This document shows positions 44,331 to 52,224 of a stretch of 64,000 nt of DNA, one piece after another; position 1 is the stretch's first letter, and every line of letters begins with the position of its first letter. The notes under the pieces were generated by a model that had not been told where the DNA came from, made no database searches, and saw only the letters and a program-made list of their open reading frames with translations. Origin of the DNA: Phycisphaerae bacterium (lineage in GTDB: Bacteria > Planctomycetota > Phycisphaerae > UBA1845 > UTPLA1); contig JAHBXN010000001.1 in NCBI GenBank assembly GCA_019636475.1, forward strand, positions 310,001 through 374,000, in the 5' to 3' direction. The translations under genes were made by a program, and so were the position numbers.

Positions 44331-45674
44331 TTGGCTGACTATCGCAAGAACAAGACCACGACCCCGCGCGGAGTCTTGATTGGTGGACAAGATCGCCCAG
44401 GGCTACCTCGGGTCCTTGCCTACGCACTTCCCAAGGTCGCAATAAAATCAGGGGACCGCATCATTCATGACCTAGAGCGCATTACTCTCTATGCTGCTCC
44501 ATTAGGTCATCCGAAGTCATTCCTTGATTTTGACGCAATCGTGTTGTATGCCGGGATCTTCGAACAACGTTCACCGGGTAGTTACGACTATATTGCCTAC
44601 ATTCGCACGGATGTGCGAAACGCGAGCGACCTTAATCGCAGAGATCATGAGCTTAATACTTGCATTGACGAAGATCGGCCCATTATCTTTCTAGTTCCAG
44701 ATCTACCTCGAAATGTGGGCTACCCTGCGACGGACGACAATGACCTCTTTAGGCGATTCCTTAACCGCAACGAGTTTGAATGGTATCACTCAAAGCAGCC
44801 CGAAACTTTCGAGGCAGAGATTCCAGAATTCGAGGAGTATCTTCGCAGGCATGGAGTCGCGCATGTTGGATTTAAATTCGGCGACGAGATAATAGATTCA
44901 ATCGTCCCCATAAATGACAGCAAGAGGCACTGCGTCGCATGGGAGTTTTTGCAACGGATTTTTGTCCTTCCCGCCCGTGAACCATCGGATCAAGAGGACG
45001 CGATTTCCATTGCCGAATCCGCCGTCGAATCTGTACTAAACTACCGCGAGCGTTTGGTCAAACAACTCCCGAAATGGACTGCGGAGTATCGGTCTCAGCG
45101 GGAATCCTTGCTACTCGACAGTATCGCTTCTATTTCTGCCCAACTCGATAAGTCAAAGGAAGAGTTGGCGGATATCGAAGCCCGCAAGAATCTCCTGACG
45201 CAAAAAAGTGATCTCTTAGTTTTTCACGTTGCAAAGCTCCTTGAGGAACAACTTGGCTTCAAGATTCAAAAGGACGACGTCAAGATCCAAGACGCATCGA
45301 TCCTCGACGACAATGGCGGCATTCGCGTGGTGGTCGAGGTAAAAGGCTCTTCTGGCTCCTTTGGCTTGAAAGAAATTGGACAGGTTGATTCCCATCGCAA
45401 ACGCGTCAATCTTGATCCAGGTACTCTTGGCTGGCTAATCATGAATACGAAACTTGGCGCGACCTCGCTTCAAGAAAAGCAAGACGATCGGCCAGTCCCC
45501 GACGTGCAGCAAAGAGCCAGAGACGACAACGTACTTCTGATAAAGACTCTTGACCTTCTAATGTGTGTCGATCTAATTGAGCGAGGAATCTTAGACCGTG
45601 AAGAACTTTCGGCAACTCTCCTTGGTTCCAACGGCTGGCTCCATGTCGAGGACGATCGCATCGTCGTCGAATAA
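44331..45674 (+). CDS. Predicted PD-(D/E)XK nuclease with central coiled coil; unknown N-terminal domain
   Basis: The protein has 447 residues. The TTG start lies seven bases after GAGGA. The N-terminal ~215 residues look alpha/beta (FDAIVLYAGIF, YDYIAYIRTDV, RPIIFLVPDLP) but match no family I know. A coiled coil spans about 240-295 (RESLLLDSIASISAQLDKSK). The C-terminal domain has the order of a Mrr-like nuclease: LLEEQLGF (Glu 305/306), SILDDNGG (Asp 326/327), VVVEVKG (Glu336-x-Lys338) and GQVDSH (Gln351). GC is visibly low (27 of 60 at 45121-45180), which suggests transfer. It lies upstream of and co-directional with the FRG-domain gene. A defence role is a hypothesis. Confidence 0.65.
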   Translation: MADYRKNKTTTPRGVLIGGQDRPGLPRVLAYALPKVAIKSGDRIIHDLERITLYAAPLGHPKSFLDFDAIVLYAGIFEQRSPGSYDYIAYIRTDVRNASDLNRRDHELNTCIDEDRPIIFLVPDLPRNVGYPATDDNDLFRRFLNRNEFEWYHSKQPETFEAEIPEFEEYLRRHGVAHVGFKFGDEIIDSIVPINDSKRHCVAWEFLQRIFVLPAREPSDQEDAISIAESAVESVLNYRERLVKQLPKWTAEYRSQRESLLLDSIASISAQLDKSKEELADIEARKNLLTQKSDLLVFHVAKLLEEQLGFKIQKDDVKIQDASILDDNGGIRVVVEVKGSSGSFGLKEIGQVDSHRKRVNLDPGTLGWLIMNTKLGATSLQEKQDDRPVPDVQQRARDDNVLLIKTLDLLMCVDLIERGILDREELSATLLGSNGWLHVEDDRIVVE

Positions 45675-45780
45675 GCTCGCCCAAGCCGTTTTCGACAGAT
45701 GTCCACCAGACTGCCTCAGATGCAAGAGGCACGAATAAATGCCTGTCCGATTGACCAAAGTTGGGAGAAGCGGCTGACAA

Positions 45781-47139
45781 ATGGATGCGTGGTCTTTATG
45801 GCAACGGTACCGGTCCATACAGATGGACTCATGGGGCCCGCATCGACTTTTTGCAGGTATTCTTTCGTGCCAAAACTCAGTAGGACTTTCGGGCAAAGAA
45901 ATCTCAGACTTCATTGGACAAAACCTTGAACCCGGCGTTGTGCCAGGTTTTCTCACTGCTGGCTCAAGTACTGTAGTGCCCGACGCAGCGAGTGCCGCCC
46001 TCTGCTTACACCTTGACCAGGAAATCTCTCTTCAGGCGTGCGGCTGTCCAAAGGTCTACCGTGGTCAGGCTGACGTGGATGGATGGACAATTCAACCCAG
46101 TATTGATCGCTTCATGAAGTCAGACGTACGGGAGCATCTTAGGCAGTTATATGCAGCTACTATATTCGCTCTCGTGCTGTACGAAATAAATTGGTATGCG
46201 TCAGAAAGGTTCGAGAAGGCATGGCACTTGGACCAAAATACCGCAATGTCGATGGCACGACATCACGGATTCGCGTCGCCGCTAATTGACTTCACCACTG
46301 ACCCTTCCTTAGCGGTTATTATGGCCCACAAGCAGGCGGTGTGCGGAAACGCGGAATTCGCGTGCGTCTACAGCTTCGAAGTCGACAATGATGAATTCAA
46401 GTTTACTTCAACCATTCCTCCGCCCCCCATGCTAAGATCGGCCCGCCAGCACGCCGTTTACTACTCCAGCCAAGTTCCAGGGGACGAGCCGAACATAGGC
46501 GGATCATACAAGATCAGATTTCCTGCCTCGTCGAAGATGCTAGGAGACACGGCGCTTCTTCGAGACAGTAAAGAGACCGATATTTTCCACGCTGACCCAC
46601 TCTTATCGAGGCTTGAGTTAATCGTTCGCGATCTCATGCGTACCATGCCTGTAGCTGCGATCAGCTACGAGTCGGCGGAACTCGCGAACCCCAAAATGGT
46701 CCCTGATTCCCTGAAGCAATTTGCAAAGTCAATACTCTTGACGCTCGTTGATGAGAAACTACTGAGTGATGAAGACGGCAGATTTCGATACTGTTCGCCA
46801 GACGAGGCTACACGGGAGTGGTTCCTCGTAGTTACCGATATCTTGCACTCGCTCTTGGGGGTTCAATGGCATGACGCCGGGAAGTTTTCATTTAGAAGCA
46901 GCATGATTAATCGCTTCGTACGCGATAACTGGATTACCGTGCAGATTTACTTGTATATCTTTATGACCAGATGCCGCGGAACACCCCTCGAATCCCTCAA
47001 AACCATAATAAAGCCGTTGAACACAAGAATCCTCGAGATTTCAGACGGCAGGTGTGGGGTGATCGACCGCGAACTAATCATGGAGGGTGCGACTCTGGAG
47101 ATAGGCAAGGGGATAACCTGGAATAAGGTAGAGCGTTAG
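45781..47139 (+). CDS. FRG-domain protein
   Basis: The protein has 452 residues. The FRG domain is recognisable from VYRGQADVDGWTIQPSIDR (Y-R-G-Q at 93-96) through SMARHHGFASPLIDFTTDPS (His pair 161-162, Asp170) to IMAHKQ. This is the typical F/Y-R-G-Q ... H-x-G-x-x-x-x-x-x-D layout. The N-terminal ~90 and C-terminal ~200 residues have no known domain that I can name. Base composition is low in GC (25 of 60 at 46141-46200), like the gene 106 bases upstream, so both probably arrived together. FRG domains are frequent in prophages and defence neighbourhoods, with unproven activity. Confidence 0.72.
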   Translation: MDAWSLWQRYRSIQMDSWGPHRLFAGILSCQNSVGLSGKEISDFIGQNLEPGVVPGFLTAGSSTVVPDAASAALCLHLDQEISLQACGCPKVYRGQADVDGWTIQPSIDRFMKSDVREHLRQLYAATIFALVLYEINWYASERFEKAWHLDQNTAMSMARHHGFASPLIDFTTDPSLAVIMAHKQAVCGNAEFACVYSFEVDNDEFKFTSTIPPPPMLRSARQHAVYYSSQVPGDEPNIGGSYKIRFPASSKMLGDTALLRDSKETDIFHADPLLSRLELIVRDLMRTMPVAAISYESAELANPKMVPDSLKQFAKSILLTLVDEKLLSDEDGRFRYCSPDEATREWFLVVTDILHSLLGVQWHDAGKFSFRSSMINRFVRDNWITVQIYLYIFMTRCRGTPLESLKTIIKPLNTRILEISDGRCGVIDRELIMEGATLEIGKGITWNKVER

Positions 47140-47303
47140 CTGCTTGAACAGAAGACTCTGATTAGGCTAGCGTCGGGGCGCTTCTACGGCTCATTGGGTA
47201 AGGAGATCAGATCTCAGTGCCTCCGTAGGTGGCTTCTTGTCCTAAGCCGGAATTCCTCAAACACGAGCAGGTTACCGATCGTCCGTAACCCCCTCCGCCC
47301 TGC

Positions 47304-47408
47304 CCGTCACCGGTTCACAGGCACTTGTCGCCGGTTACGAACGATTCGTAACCGGTTACGGGCGGCTCGTCACCGGTTCGAGGCCGCTCGTCACCGGTTC
47401 GCGCGATC
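47304..47408. repeat. 21-bp tandem array I (five units)
   Basis: Units start at 47304, 47325, 47346, 47367 and 47388 with no indels. The common core is TCGTCACCGGTTCG or a variant (GCCGGTTACG, AACCGGTTACG). Units 4 and 5 share their first 14 bases exactly; the others are degenerate. The period is an integer of seven codons. Confidence 0.88.
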
Positions 47409-47445
47409 GGCGAACCGGGTGCCGCCAGGCCGTCACCGGGCGGGG

Positions 47446-47571
47446 ATCATCCCCGCCGCACCTTCTTTCATCCCCGCCGCTCCTTCTTTCGCTCCCACCG
47501 CTCGTTTCTTTGCCCCCGCCGCTCCTTCTGTCATCCCCGCCGCCCGGTTCGTCGCTCCCGCCTCACCCGGC
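47446..47571. repeat. 21-bp tandem array II (six units)
   Basis: Units start at 47446, 47467, 47488, 47509, 47530 and 47551. The core is ATCCCCGCCGCTCCTTCT with variants; the last unit is the most degenerate. The unit sequence differs from array I, yet the period is identical. Confidence 0.88.
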
Positions 47572-47700
47572 GCCCATAATCTCCATCCTCCCAGCCCTGC
47601 CGCCCCTCCGCCGCGCGCCGGCCTGAATCCTCCGCCAATCGAATCGCAAGCCGCCCCAGTCGCCGACCGAAAACAGCGGAAAGGATTCCGCGTCGAAGCG

Positions 47701-47724
47701 GGTGCGAGAACGGATTCTCGCACC
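47701..47724. repeat. Perfect hairpin of the GTGCGAGAA family
   Basis: GGTGCGAGAA (47701-47710), loop CGGA, TTCTCGCACC (47715-47724): a 10-bp perfect stem. Related hairpins occur at 49565-49590 and 49653-49670. No U-run follows, so it looks like a dispersed palindromic (REP-like) element and not a terminator. Confidence 0.6.
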
Positions 47725-47787
47725 AGCGGGCGTCGGCGTATCGAGGTTTTGACGTTCTGGCGTTTTGACTTTTTGGCGTTTCTCACC

Positions 47788-48465
47788 ATGCCCAACATCC
47801 ACACCATGCCGCGGGCCGACGGCGACTTCGACGCCTGGCAGAAGAACTTTGTCGCCTACGCCCTCGCCCACTCGACGGCGCTGGGCCTCTCCCATGCCGA
47901 GGTCGAGGCCCTGGAAGATGCCCAGACCGGCTGGCGGAAGGGTTTGGGTCAGGTGACCGATGCCCGGGCCTATCTCGCCTCGTCGGTCGCCGCCAAGAAC
48001 GATGCCCGCGACGCCTTCGCCGCCATCATCCGCAGCGCCGCCGTCCGCATCCAGGCCAACCCCGAGATCGACGATGCCCAGCGCGCGGCACTCGGCCTCA
48101 ACGCCCCGCGCGCCACCGGCCCGGACTACCCGGCGCCCGATTCCGCCCCGATCGTGATGATCGACGCCGGCGCGCGGCTCGTCCATCGCCTGCGGCTCAT
48201 GGACAGCGAACACCCCACGCGCTTCGCCAAGCCGCGCGGCGTCTTCGCCGCTGCCATCTACGTGGCACTTACCCCGCCGGGCGAAAACGCCCCGGCCGAC
48301 CCGGACGACTACCGCTTCGCCCTCACCGCCACGCGCTTCCCCGCCGCCGTCGAATTCAAGGGGGCCGATGCCGGCCAGACGGCACACTACCTCGCCCGCT
48401 GGCTCAACACACGCTGCCAGCCCGGTCCGTGGAGCGCCACGACGAGCGCGACCGTCGCGGGCTGA
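47788..48465 (+). CDS. Conserved hypothetical protein (helical N-terminus, beta C-terminus)
   Basis: The protein has 225 residues from MPNIHTMPRADGD. The first ~110 residues are Ala-rich and helical (LGLSHAEVEALEDAQ, KNDARDAFAAIIRSAAVRI). The second half reads like a beta-sandwich and ends HYLARWLNTRCQPGPWSATT, which suggests a fibronectin-like fold. I believe similar proteins are scattered in planctomycetes, but I cannot name the family. There is no signal peptide. It is surrounded by 21-bp tandem arrays, and array III overlaps its stop codon. The ribosome site is unclear. Confidence 0.7.
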   Translation: MPNIHTMPRADGDFDAWQKNFVAYALAHSTALGLSHAEVEALEDAQTGWRKGLGQVTDARAYLASSVAAKNDARDAFAAIIRSAAVRIQANPEIDDAQRAALGLNAPRATGPDYPAPDSAPIVMIDAGARLVHRLRLMDSEHPTRFAKPRGVFAAAIYVALTPPGENAPADPDDYRFALTATRFPAAVEFKGADAGQTAHYLARWLNTRCQPGPWSATTSATVAG

Positions 48466-48516
48466 TGCGCGGCCGTCGCGGGCTGATGCGCGGCCGTCGC
48501 GGGGTAACCGGCTCCG
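48454..48516. repeat. 21-bp tandem array III overlapping a stop codon
   Basis: Two identical units, GTCGCGGGCTGATGCGCGGC+C, lie at 48454-48474 and 48475-48495. A degenerate third (GTCGCGGGGTAACCGG) follows from 48496. The TGA inside the first unit is the stop codon of the upstream gene, and the second unit copies it. The period is again 21 bp. Confidence 0.88.
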
Positions 48517-48610
48517 TTCCGAAAGACGCCCGCCCGCCGCAGGGGCGAGAGAAGACGGACGCCGCCCCTCATCTCCATCCCCATCCCCATCCCAAACTCG
48601 GGCGTTCCCC

Positions 48611-49537
48611 TCACGGTCGCGGCCCGATCTTCCGATGCGAGATCACGACATCATCCATGTACAGGTGATGGTCCTTCGCGGCCGTCACCTTGCCCCCGTG
48701 ATACACGTCCAGCCACACCTTCTCGATCTTCAGCTCCGGCACATCGCGAAATCTCAGATCCGTCTTTTCAAACACGGGCACGTCATCGACCCATGCCCGC
48801 AGCACCCCGTCATTCTCTCCCGGCGTATTCATCCGGGCGAATTGCTCGATGCAATACCAGCGATCCAGCGCAAGGCCGCCGCCCTCGACCGCCCAGTAAA
48901 GGCCGTCGCCATACGGTCCGGCCATGTCGGCGTGATAAATGTAATATCCGATCGGAATCCGCCCCTCGGCCGTCCTGGCGCCGAACAGCCCGCGCGCCGA
49001 CCAGCCGTTGCGACCGTCCGACGGCATTCCGCCATAGCCCGCGCGAAAGTACGTGCCCGCCAGACCCGGCAGCTTCCCCGTATGCACCGGATCAAAATCG
49101 CCGGCCAGCCGAAGGTAATATCGAAAGTAAATCTCCTCAGGCTCCTCTCCGGTGTGCCATCGGAAATAGTAGGCGAGATGATAAATACCGTAGTGCTCGC
49201 CCTCGCGCAGTGTCACGCGAAGGGCGCGCCCGTCAAGCGGCTCGAACCCGCGATCGATGTCGTCGGCCACGGGTTGGGCATGAAGCGGCAGGGCAAGCGG
49301 CGCGAAGGGCGCCCGCCAATCCGCCGACTCAAACCCGATTCTGATCATGACACCGTCAGTTGCCGGATCGGTGTCGTTTGTCGTACACGGCGACGGTTCA
49401 AACCCCGATCCATCTGATGCGGAATCATGACATCGCACGGACACCAGAATGAGTCCCAACGCCATGAGACATCTTCGCACGCCGCCGCGACTGAGCCCTC
49501 CGGCGTGTGGGAAAATGTAAGAAACAGGGTCCATCAT
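48611..49537 (-). CDS. Polysaccharide lyase 14-like secreted lipoprotein
   Basis: The protein has 308 residues from the ATG at 49537 (49534 is adjacent; the frame opens slightly earlier). The signal region CLMALGLILVSVRC suggests a lipoprotein. The beta-jelly-roll landmarks EEIYFRYYLRLAGDFDPVHTG, then KLPGLAGTYF, WSARGLFG and GYYIYHADM are typical of PL14-like alginate or glucuronan lyases, where the K-L-P-G-L loop is conserved. It ends LYMDDVVISHRKIG. The polysaccharide substrate is unknown. Confidence 0.72.
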   Translation of the reverse strand: MMDPVSYIFPHAGGLSRGGVRRCLMALGLILVSVRCHDSASDGSGFEPSPCTTNDTDPATDGVMIRIGFESADWRAPFAPLALPLHAQPVADDIDRGFEPLDGRALRVTLREGEHYGIYHLAYYFRWHTGEEPEEIYFRYYLRLAGDFDPVHTGKLPGLAGTYFRAGYGGMPSDGRNGWSARGLFGARTAEGRIPIGYYIYHADMAGPYGDGLYWAVEGGGLALDRWYCIEQFARMNTPGENDGVLRAWVDDVPVFEKTDLRFRDVPELKIEKVWLDVYHGGKVTAAKDHHLYMDDVVISHRKIGPRP

Positions 49538-49564
49538 CGCAGCAATGACACGGTCATGTCGAAC

Positions 49565-49590
49565 GGGTGTGAGAGGCCTTTCTCGCACCC
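49565..49590. repeat. GTGCGAGAA-family hairpin, second copy
   Basis: GGGTGTGAGA (49565-49574), loop GGCCTT, TCTCGCACCC (49581-49590): a 10-bp stem with one G-U pair, sharing the TTCTCGCACC arm with the element at 47701. A shorter third version, TGCGAG/CTCGCA, is at 49653-49670. All three sit outside genes near the tRNA. Confidence 0.55.
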
Positions 49591-49756
49591 ACTCCGTGCG
49601 CCAGCCGATCCCGCACCGGCATCACGTCACCCATCCGACGCCAACCCGGGAATGCGAGGCCCTTCTCGCACGAGAATCCAGACCCGCGCGCAACAGACCC
49701 ATCACGCGAGGTCCAAAACAAAACCAACGAAAAGAAAGACCGCCGGCCGAGCCAAC

Positions 49757-49828
49757 AGCCGACACTGGGATTTGAACCCAGGACCCCAGCTTTACGAAAG
49801 CTGTGCTCTACCGCTGAGCTATGTCGGC
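49757..49828 (-). tRNA. tRNA-Thr (anticodon CGU)
   Basis: The minus strand folds into a full cloverleaf. The acceptor GCCGACA pairs with TGTCGGC; the D arm is GCTC...GAGC; the anticodon stem CAGCT/AGCTG encloses the loop TTCGTAA, so the anticodon is CGT reading ACG. The T arm is CTGGG-TTCAAAT-CCCAG. The 3' CCA is not encoded. The 3' end faces the accessory region at lower coordinates, a usual orientation for tRNA-targeted integration, although I found no second copy of the tRNA end. Confidence 0.95.
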
Positions 49829-49946
49829 AACATGCAACTCCCCTTCATCTTCCGCAGGAATCGGCCGGGCGTCAAGATCTGCCCGTTGTGTTATCATTTC
49901 GAACCGCGAATTGTCGAACCGATACGGGAACATGGGAGGATCCATC

Positions 49947-50747
49947 ATGACGGGGCCGCAAGATCTCTTACTCGTCGGAAAGCAGGCCGTCGTCTGCGGG
50001 AGCACCCAGGGCATCGGCCGCGCCTGCGCACACCGATTCGCCACTCTTGGCGCCTCCGTCACCCTGCTCGCTCGCGACGCCGCCGCGCTGGACCAAGTCC
50101 GCACAGAATTGCCCACGCATGACGGCATCCAGCACCGCACCCTCGTCGCCGATTTCGCTTCACCCCATTCCGTGAAAGAGGCCATCACGCGGCACGTCGA
50201 CGCGACCGGCACGGTTCACATTCTACTGAACAACACGGGCGGGCCCGCTTCAGGCCCGATCATCGAGGCCGCACCAGAAGCATTCCTCCGCGCGATCGAA
50301 ATGCACGTCGTTTGCAATCAGATACTCCTGCAAGCTGTCCTGCCCGGCATGAAAAAGGCAAAATACGGCCGCATCGTCAATATCATCTCCACGTCGGTGA
50401 AGGAGCCGATTCCGGGGCTCGGCGTCTCCAACACCACCCGCTGGGCTGTCGCCGCATGGGCCAAGACCACAGCCGGAGAGGTTGCTCCGTTCGGTATCAC
50501 GGTCAACAACGTTCTTCCAGGATACACGGCAACGGGCCGGCTTGACGCGCTGATCCAGAAAAAGGCCCAGGCCGCCGGAACCGCGACTGACGAAGTTCGA
50601 GACGAGATGATCGGCCGTATCCCGATGAAGCGGCTCGCCACCGCCGATGAGATCGCCGCCGCAGCGGCCTTCCTCGCGTCACCGGCCGCTTCCTACATCA
50701 CGGGCGTCAATCTGCCTGTCGATGGCGGTCGCCTGGGGAGCCTGTAA
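49947..50747 (+). CDS. Short-chain dehydrogenase/reductase-like protein with altered active site
   Basis: The protein has 266 residues. The ATG at 49947 has GGAGG seven bases upstream. The Rossmann start VVCGSTQGIGRACAHRF and LLNNTGGPASG are normal for the family. At the catalytic site, the expected Tyr-x-x-x-Lys aligns with SNTTR (in LGVSNTTRWAVAAWAKT), while ISTSV retains the Ser region. A subgroup of SDRs annotated as FabG-like shares this S-N-x-x-R pattern, so it is conserved and not a mutation. The chemistry is uncertain. The gene ends three bases before the aldehyde dehydrogenase start. Confidence 0.85.
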   Translation: MTGPQDLLLVGKQAVVCGSTQGIGRACAHRFATLGASVTLLARDAAALDQVRTELPTHDGIQHRTLVADFASPHSVKEAITRHVDATGTVHILLNNTGGPASGPIIEAAPEAFLRAIEMHVVCNQILLQAVLPGMKKAKYGRIVNIISTSVKEPIPGLGVSNTTRWAVAAWAKTTAGEVAPFGITVNNVLPGYTATGRLDALIQKKAQAAGTATDEVRDEMIGRIPMKRLATADEIAAAAAFLASPAASYITGVNLPVDGGRLGSL

Positions 50748-50750
50748 CCC

Positions 50751-52196
50751 ATGATTCGCATTGAGCACTACATCAACGGTGAGTTGTCCCCGCCCCGCTC
50801 CGGCGCCTATCTCGATAACATCGATCCGTCCACGGGCCACGTCTATTCCCTCGTGCCCGACGGCGATGCCGCCACGGTGGACGCCGCCGTCCTGGCCGCC
50901 GAATCCGCCTTCCCGGCGTGGTCGCGCACGCCCGCCGACGTTCGCTCCAGCCATCTGCTGCGGATCGCCGACGCCATCGAGCATCGCCTCGAAGAATTCG
51001 CGCTGGCTGAGTGCATCGACAATGGCAAGCCCCTGTCACTGACACGCAGCCTGGACATTCCGCGCGCCGTCAAGAACTTTCGCTTTTTTGCCACGGCGAT
51101 TCTGCACGCCCGCAGCGAGACCCACGTCACGGACGGACTCGCCCTCAACTACACCTTGCGACAGCCGCGCGGCATCTGCGGTCTCATTTCACCCTGGAAT
51201 CTGCCTCTGTATCTCCTGAGCTGGAAAATCGCTCCGGCCATCGCGACGGGCAACACGGCGGTCGCCAAGCCGTCCGAAGTCACGCCCATGACGGCCTACC
51301 TCCTCTCGCAGGTCTGCCGCGATGTCGGACTCCCGCCCGGCGTCCTCAACATCGTGCACGGCCTCGGCGCCAAAGTGGGTGCGGCCATGACGGCACACCC
51401 GGGAATCACCACCCTCTCATTCACCGGCGGCACCGTCACGGGCCGCGAAGTCGCCCGCTCGGCAGCCCCGTTGTTCAAGAAAGTCTCGCTCGAACTGGGC
51501 GGCAAGAATCCGAACATCGTCTTCGCGGACGCCGAAATGGACAAGGCGGTCGCCGAGAGCGTGCGCGCCGCCTTCGCCAATCAGGGCCAGATCTGCCTGT
51601 GCGGATCACGGATTTTCGTCGAGCGCTCCGCGTATGACGAGTTCGTCGAACGATTCGCCGCCGAGGCCGGCCGCCTGCGCGTAGGTGATCCGCTGGAACC
51701 GGGTGTCGATCAAGGCGCGATCGTTTCGAAAGCTCAGTTCGAGAAAGTCAACTACTACGTCAAGCTGGCGAAGGAGGAAGGCGGGAAGATTGTGGTGGGC
51801 GGCTCGCCGCCGCCGCCCGTAAATGACCGCTGCCGCGACGGTTATTTCTTCTCGCCGACCGTCATCACCGGACTCGGGCCGAATTGCCGCGTGAATCAGG
51901 AGGAAATCTTCGGTCCCGTCGCCACGATCATTCCTTTTGATGCCGAGGACGAGGTGGTTGCATATGCCAATGGCACGGCATACGGCCTGGCCGCAACACT
52001 CTGGACCCAGAATCTTACCCGGGCCCACCGTTTGGCCGAGCGGATCAACAGCGGCACGATCTGGGTGAATTGCTGGCTGATTCGCGACTTGCGCGTACCC
52101 TTCGGCGGCATGAAGCAGAGCGGCGTCGGCCGAGAAGGCGGCGACGAAGCCCTGCGATTCTTCACGGAACCGAAGAACGTCTGCATCGCGACATGA
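50751..52196 (+). CDS. Aldehyde dehydrogenase, ALDH8/2-aminomuconate semialdehyde type
   Basis: The protein has 481 residues. Catalytic Glu in LELGGKNPN, catalytic Cys in NQGQICLCGSRIF, NAD-binding SFTGGTVTG, and a C-terminal NCWLIRDLRVPFGGMKQSGVG that closely recalls ALDH8A1 and bacterial hydroxymuconic or aminomuconic semialdehyde dehydrogenases. This suggests a role in aromatic or tryptophan/kynurenine breakdown, but no other pathway gene is in the window apart from the SDR just upstream. The two are likely co-transcribed. Confidence 0.9.
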   Translation: MIRIEHYINGELSPPRSGAYLDNIDPSTGHVYSLVPDGDAATVDAAVLAAESAFPAWSRTPADVRSSHLLRIADAIEHRLEEFALAECIDNGKPLSLTRSLDIPRAVKNFRFFATAILHARSETHVTDGLALNYTLRQPRGICGLISPWNLPLYLLSWKIAPAIATGNTAVAKPSEVTPMTAYLLSQVCRDVGLPPGVLNIVHGLGAKVGAAMTAHPGITTLSFTGGTVTGREVARSAAPLFKKVSLELGGKNPNIVFADAEMDKAVAESVRAAFANQGQICLCGSRIFVERSAYDEFVERFAAEAGRLRVGDPLEPGVDQGAIVSKAQFEKVNYYVKLAKEEGGKIVVGGSPPPPVNDRCRDGYFFSPTVITGLGPNCRVNQEEIFGPVATIIPFDAEDEVVAYANGTAYGLAATLWTQNLTRAHRLAERINSGTIWVNCWLIRDLRVPFGGMKQSGVGREGGDEALRFFTEPKNVCIAT

Positions 52197-52224
52197 TGCG
52201 GCCGGTGGTCAACTCGTTGCCGAT

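Larger units (their letters stand above)
47140..47787. other. Repeat-rich non-coding stretch
   Basis: About 650 bases, starting after the FRG gene. It contains two tandem arrays with a 21-bp period (47304-47408 and 47446-47571), a 24-bp perfect hairpin (47701-47724), and a T-rich patch of related TGGCGTTTT words (about 47750-47782) just before the next start codon. The + strand frame stays open through it, but the encoded peptide is low-complexity Arg/Ala/Pro and unlikely to be real. Confidence 0.6.

Noticed and set aside
47304-47571. Possible CRISPR array
   Set aside because: Units are directly adjacent with no unique spacers, and no cas genes are present.
47194-47787. In-frame N-terminal extension of the 47788-48465 gene through the tandem repeats
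   Set aside because: The frame is open only because the repeat period is a multiple of three. The predicted peptide is low-complexity and unrelated to the downstream protein, and a good ATG exists at 47788.
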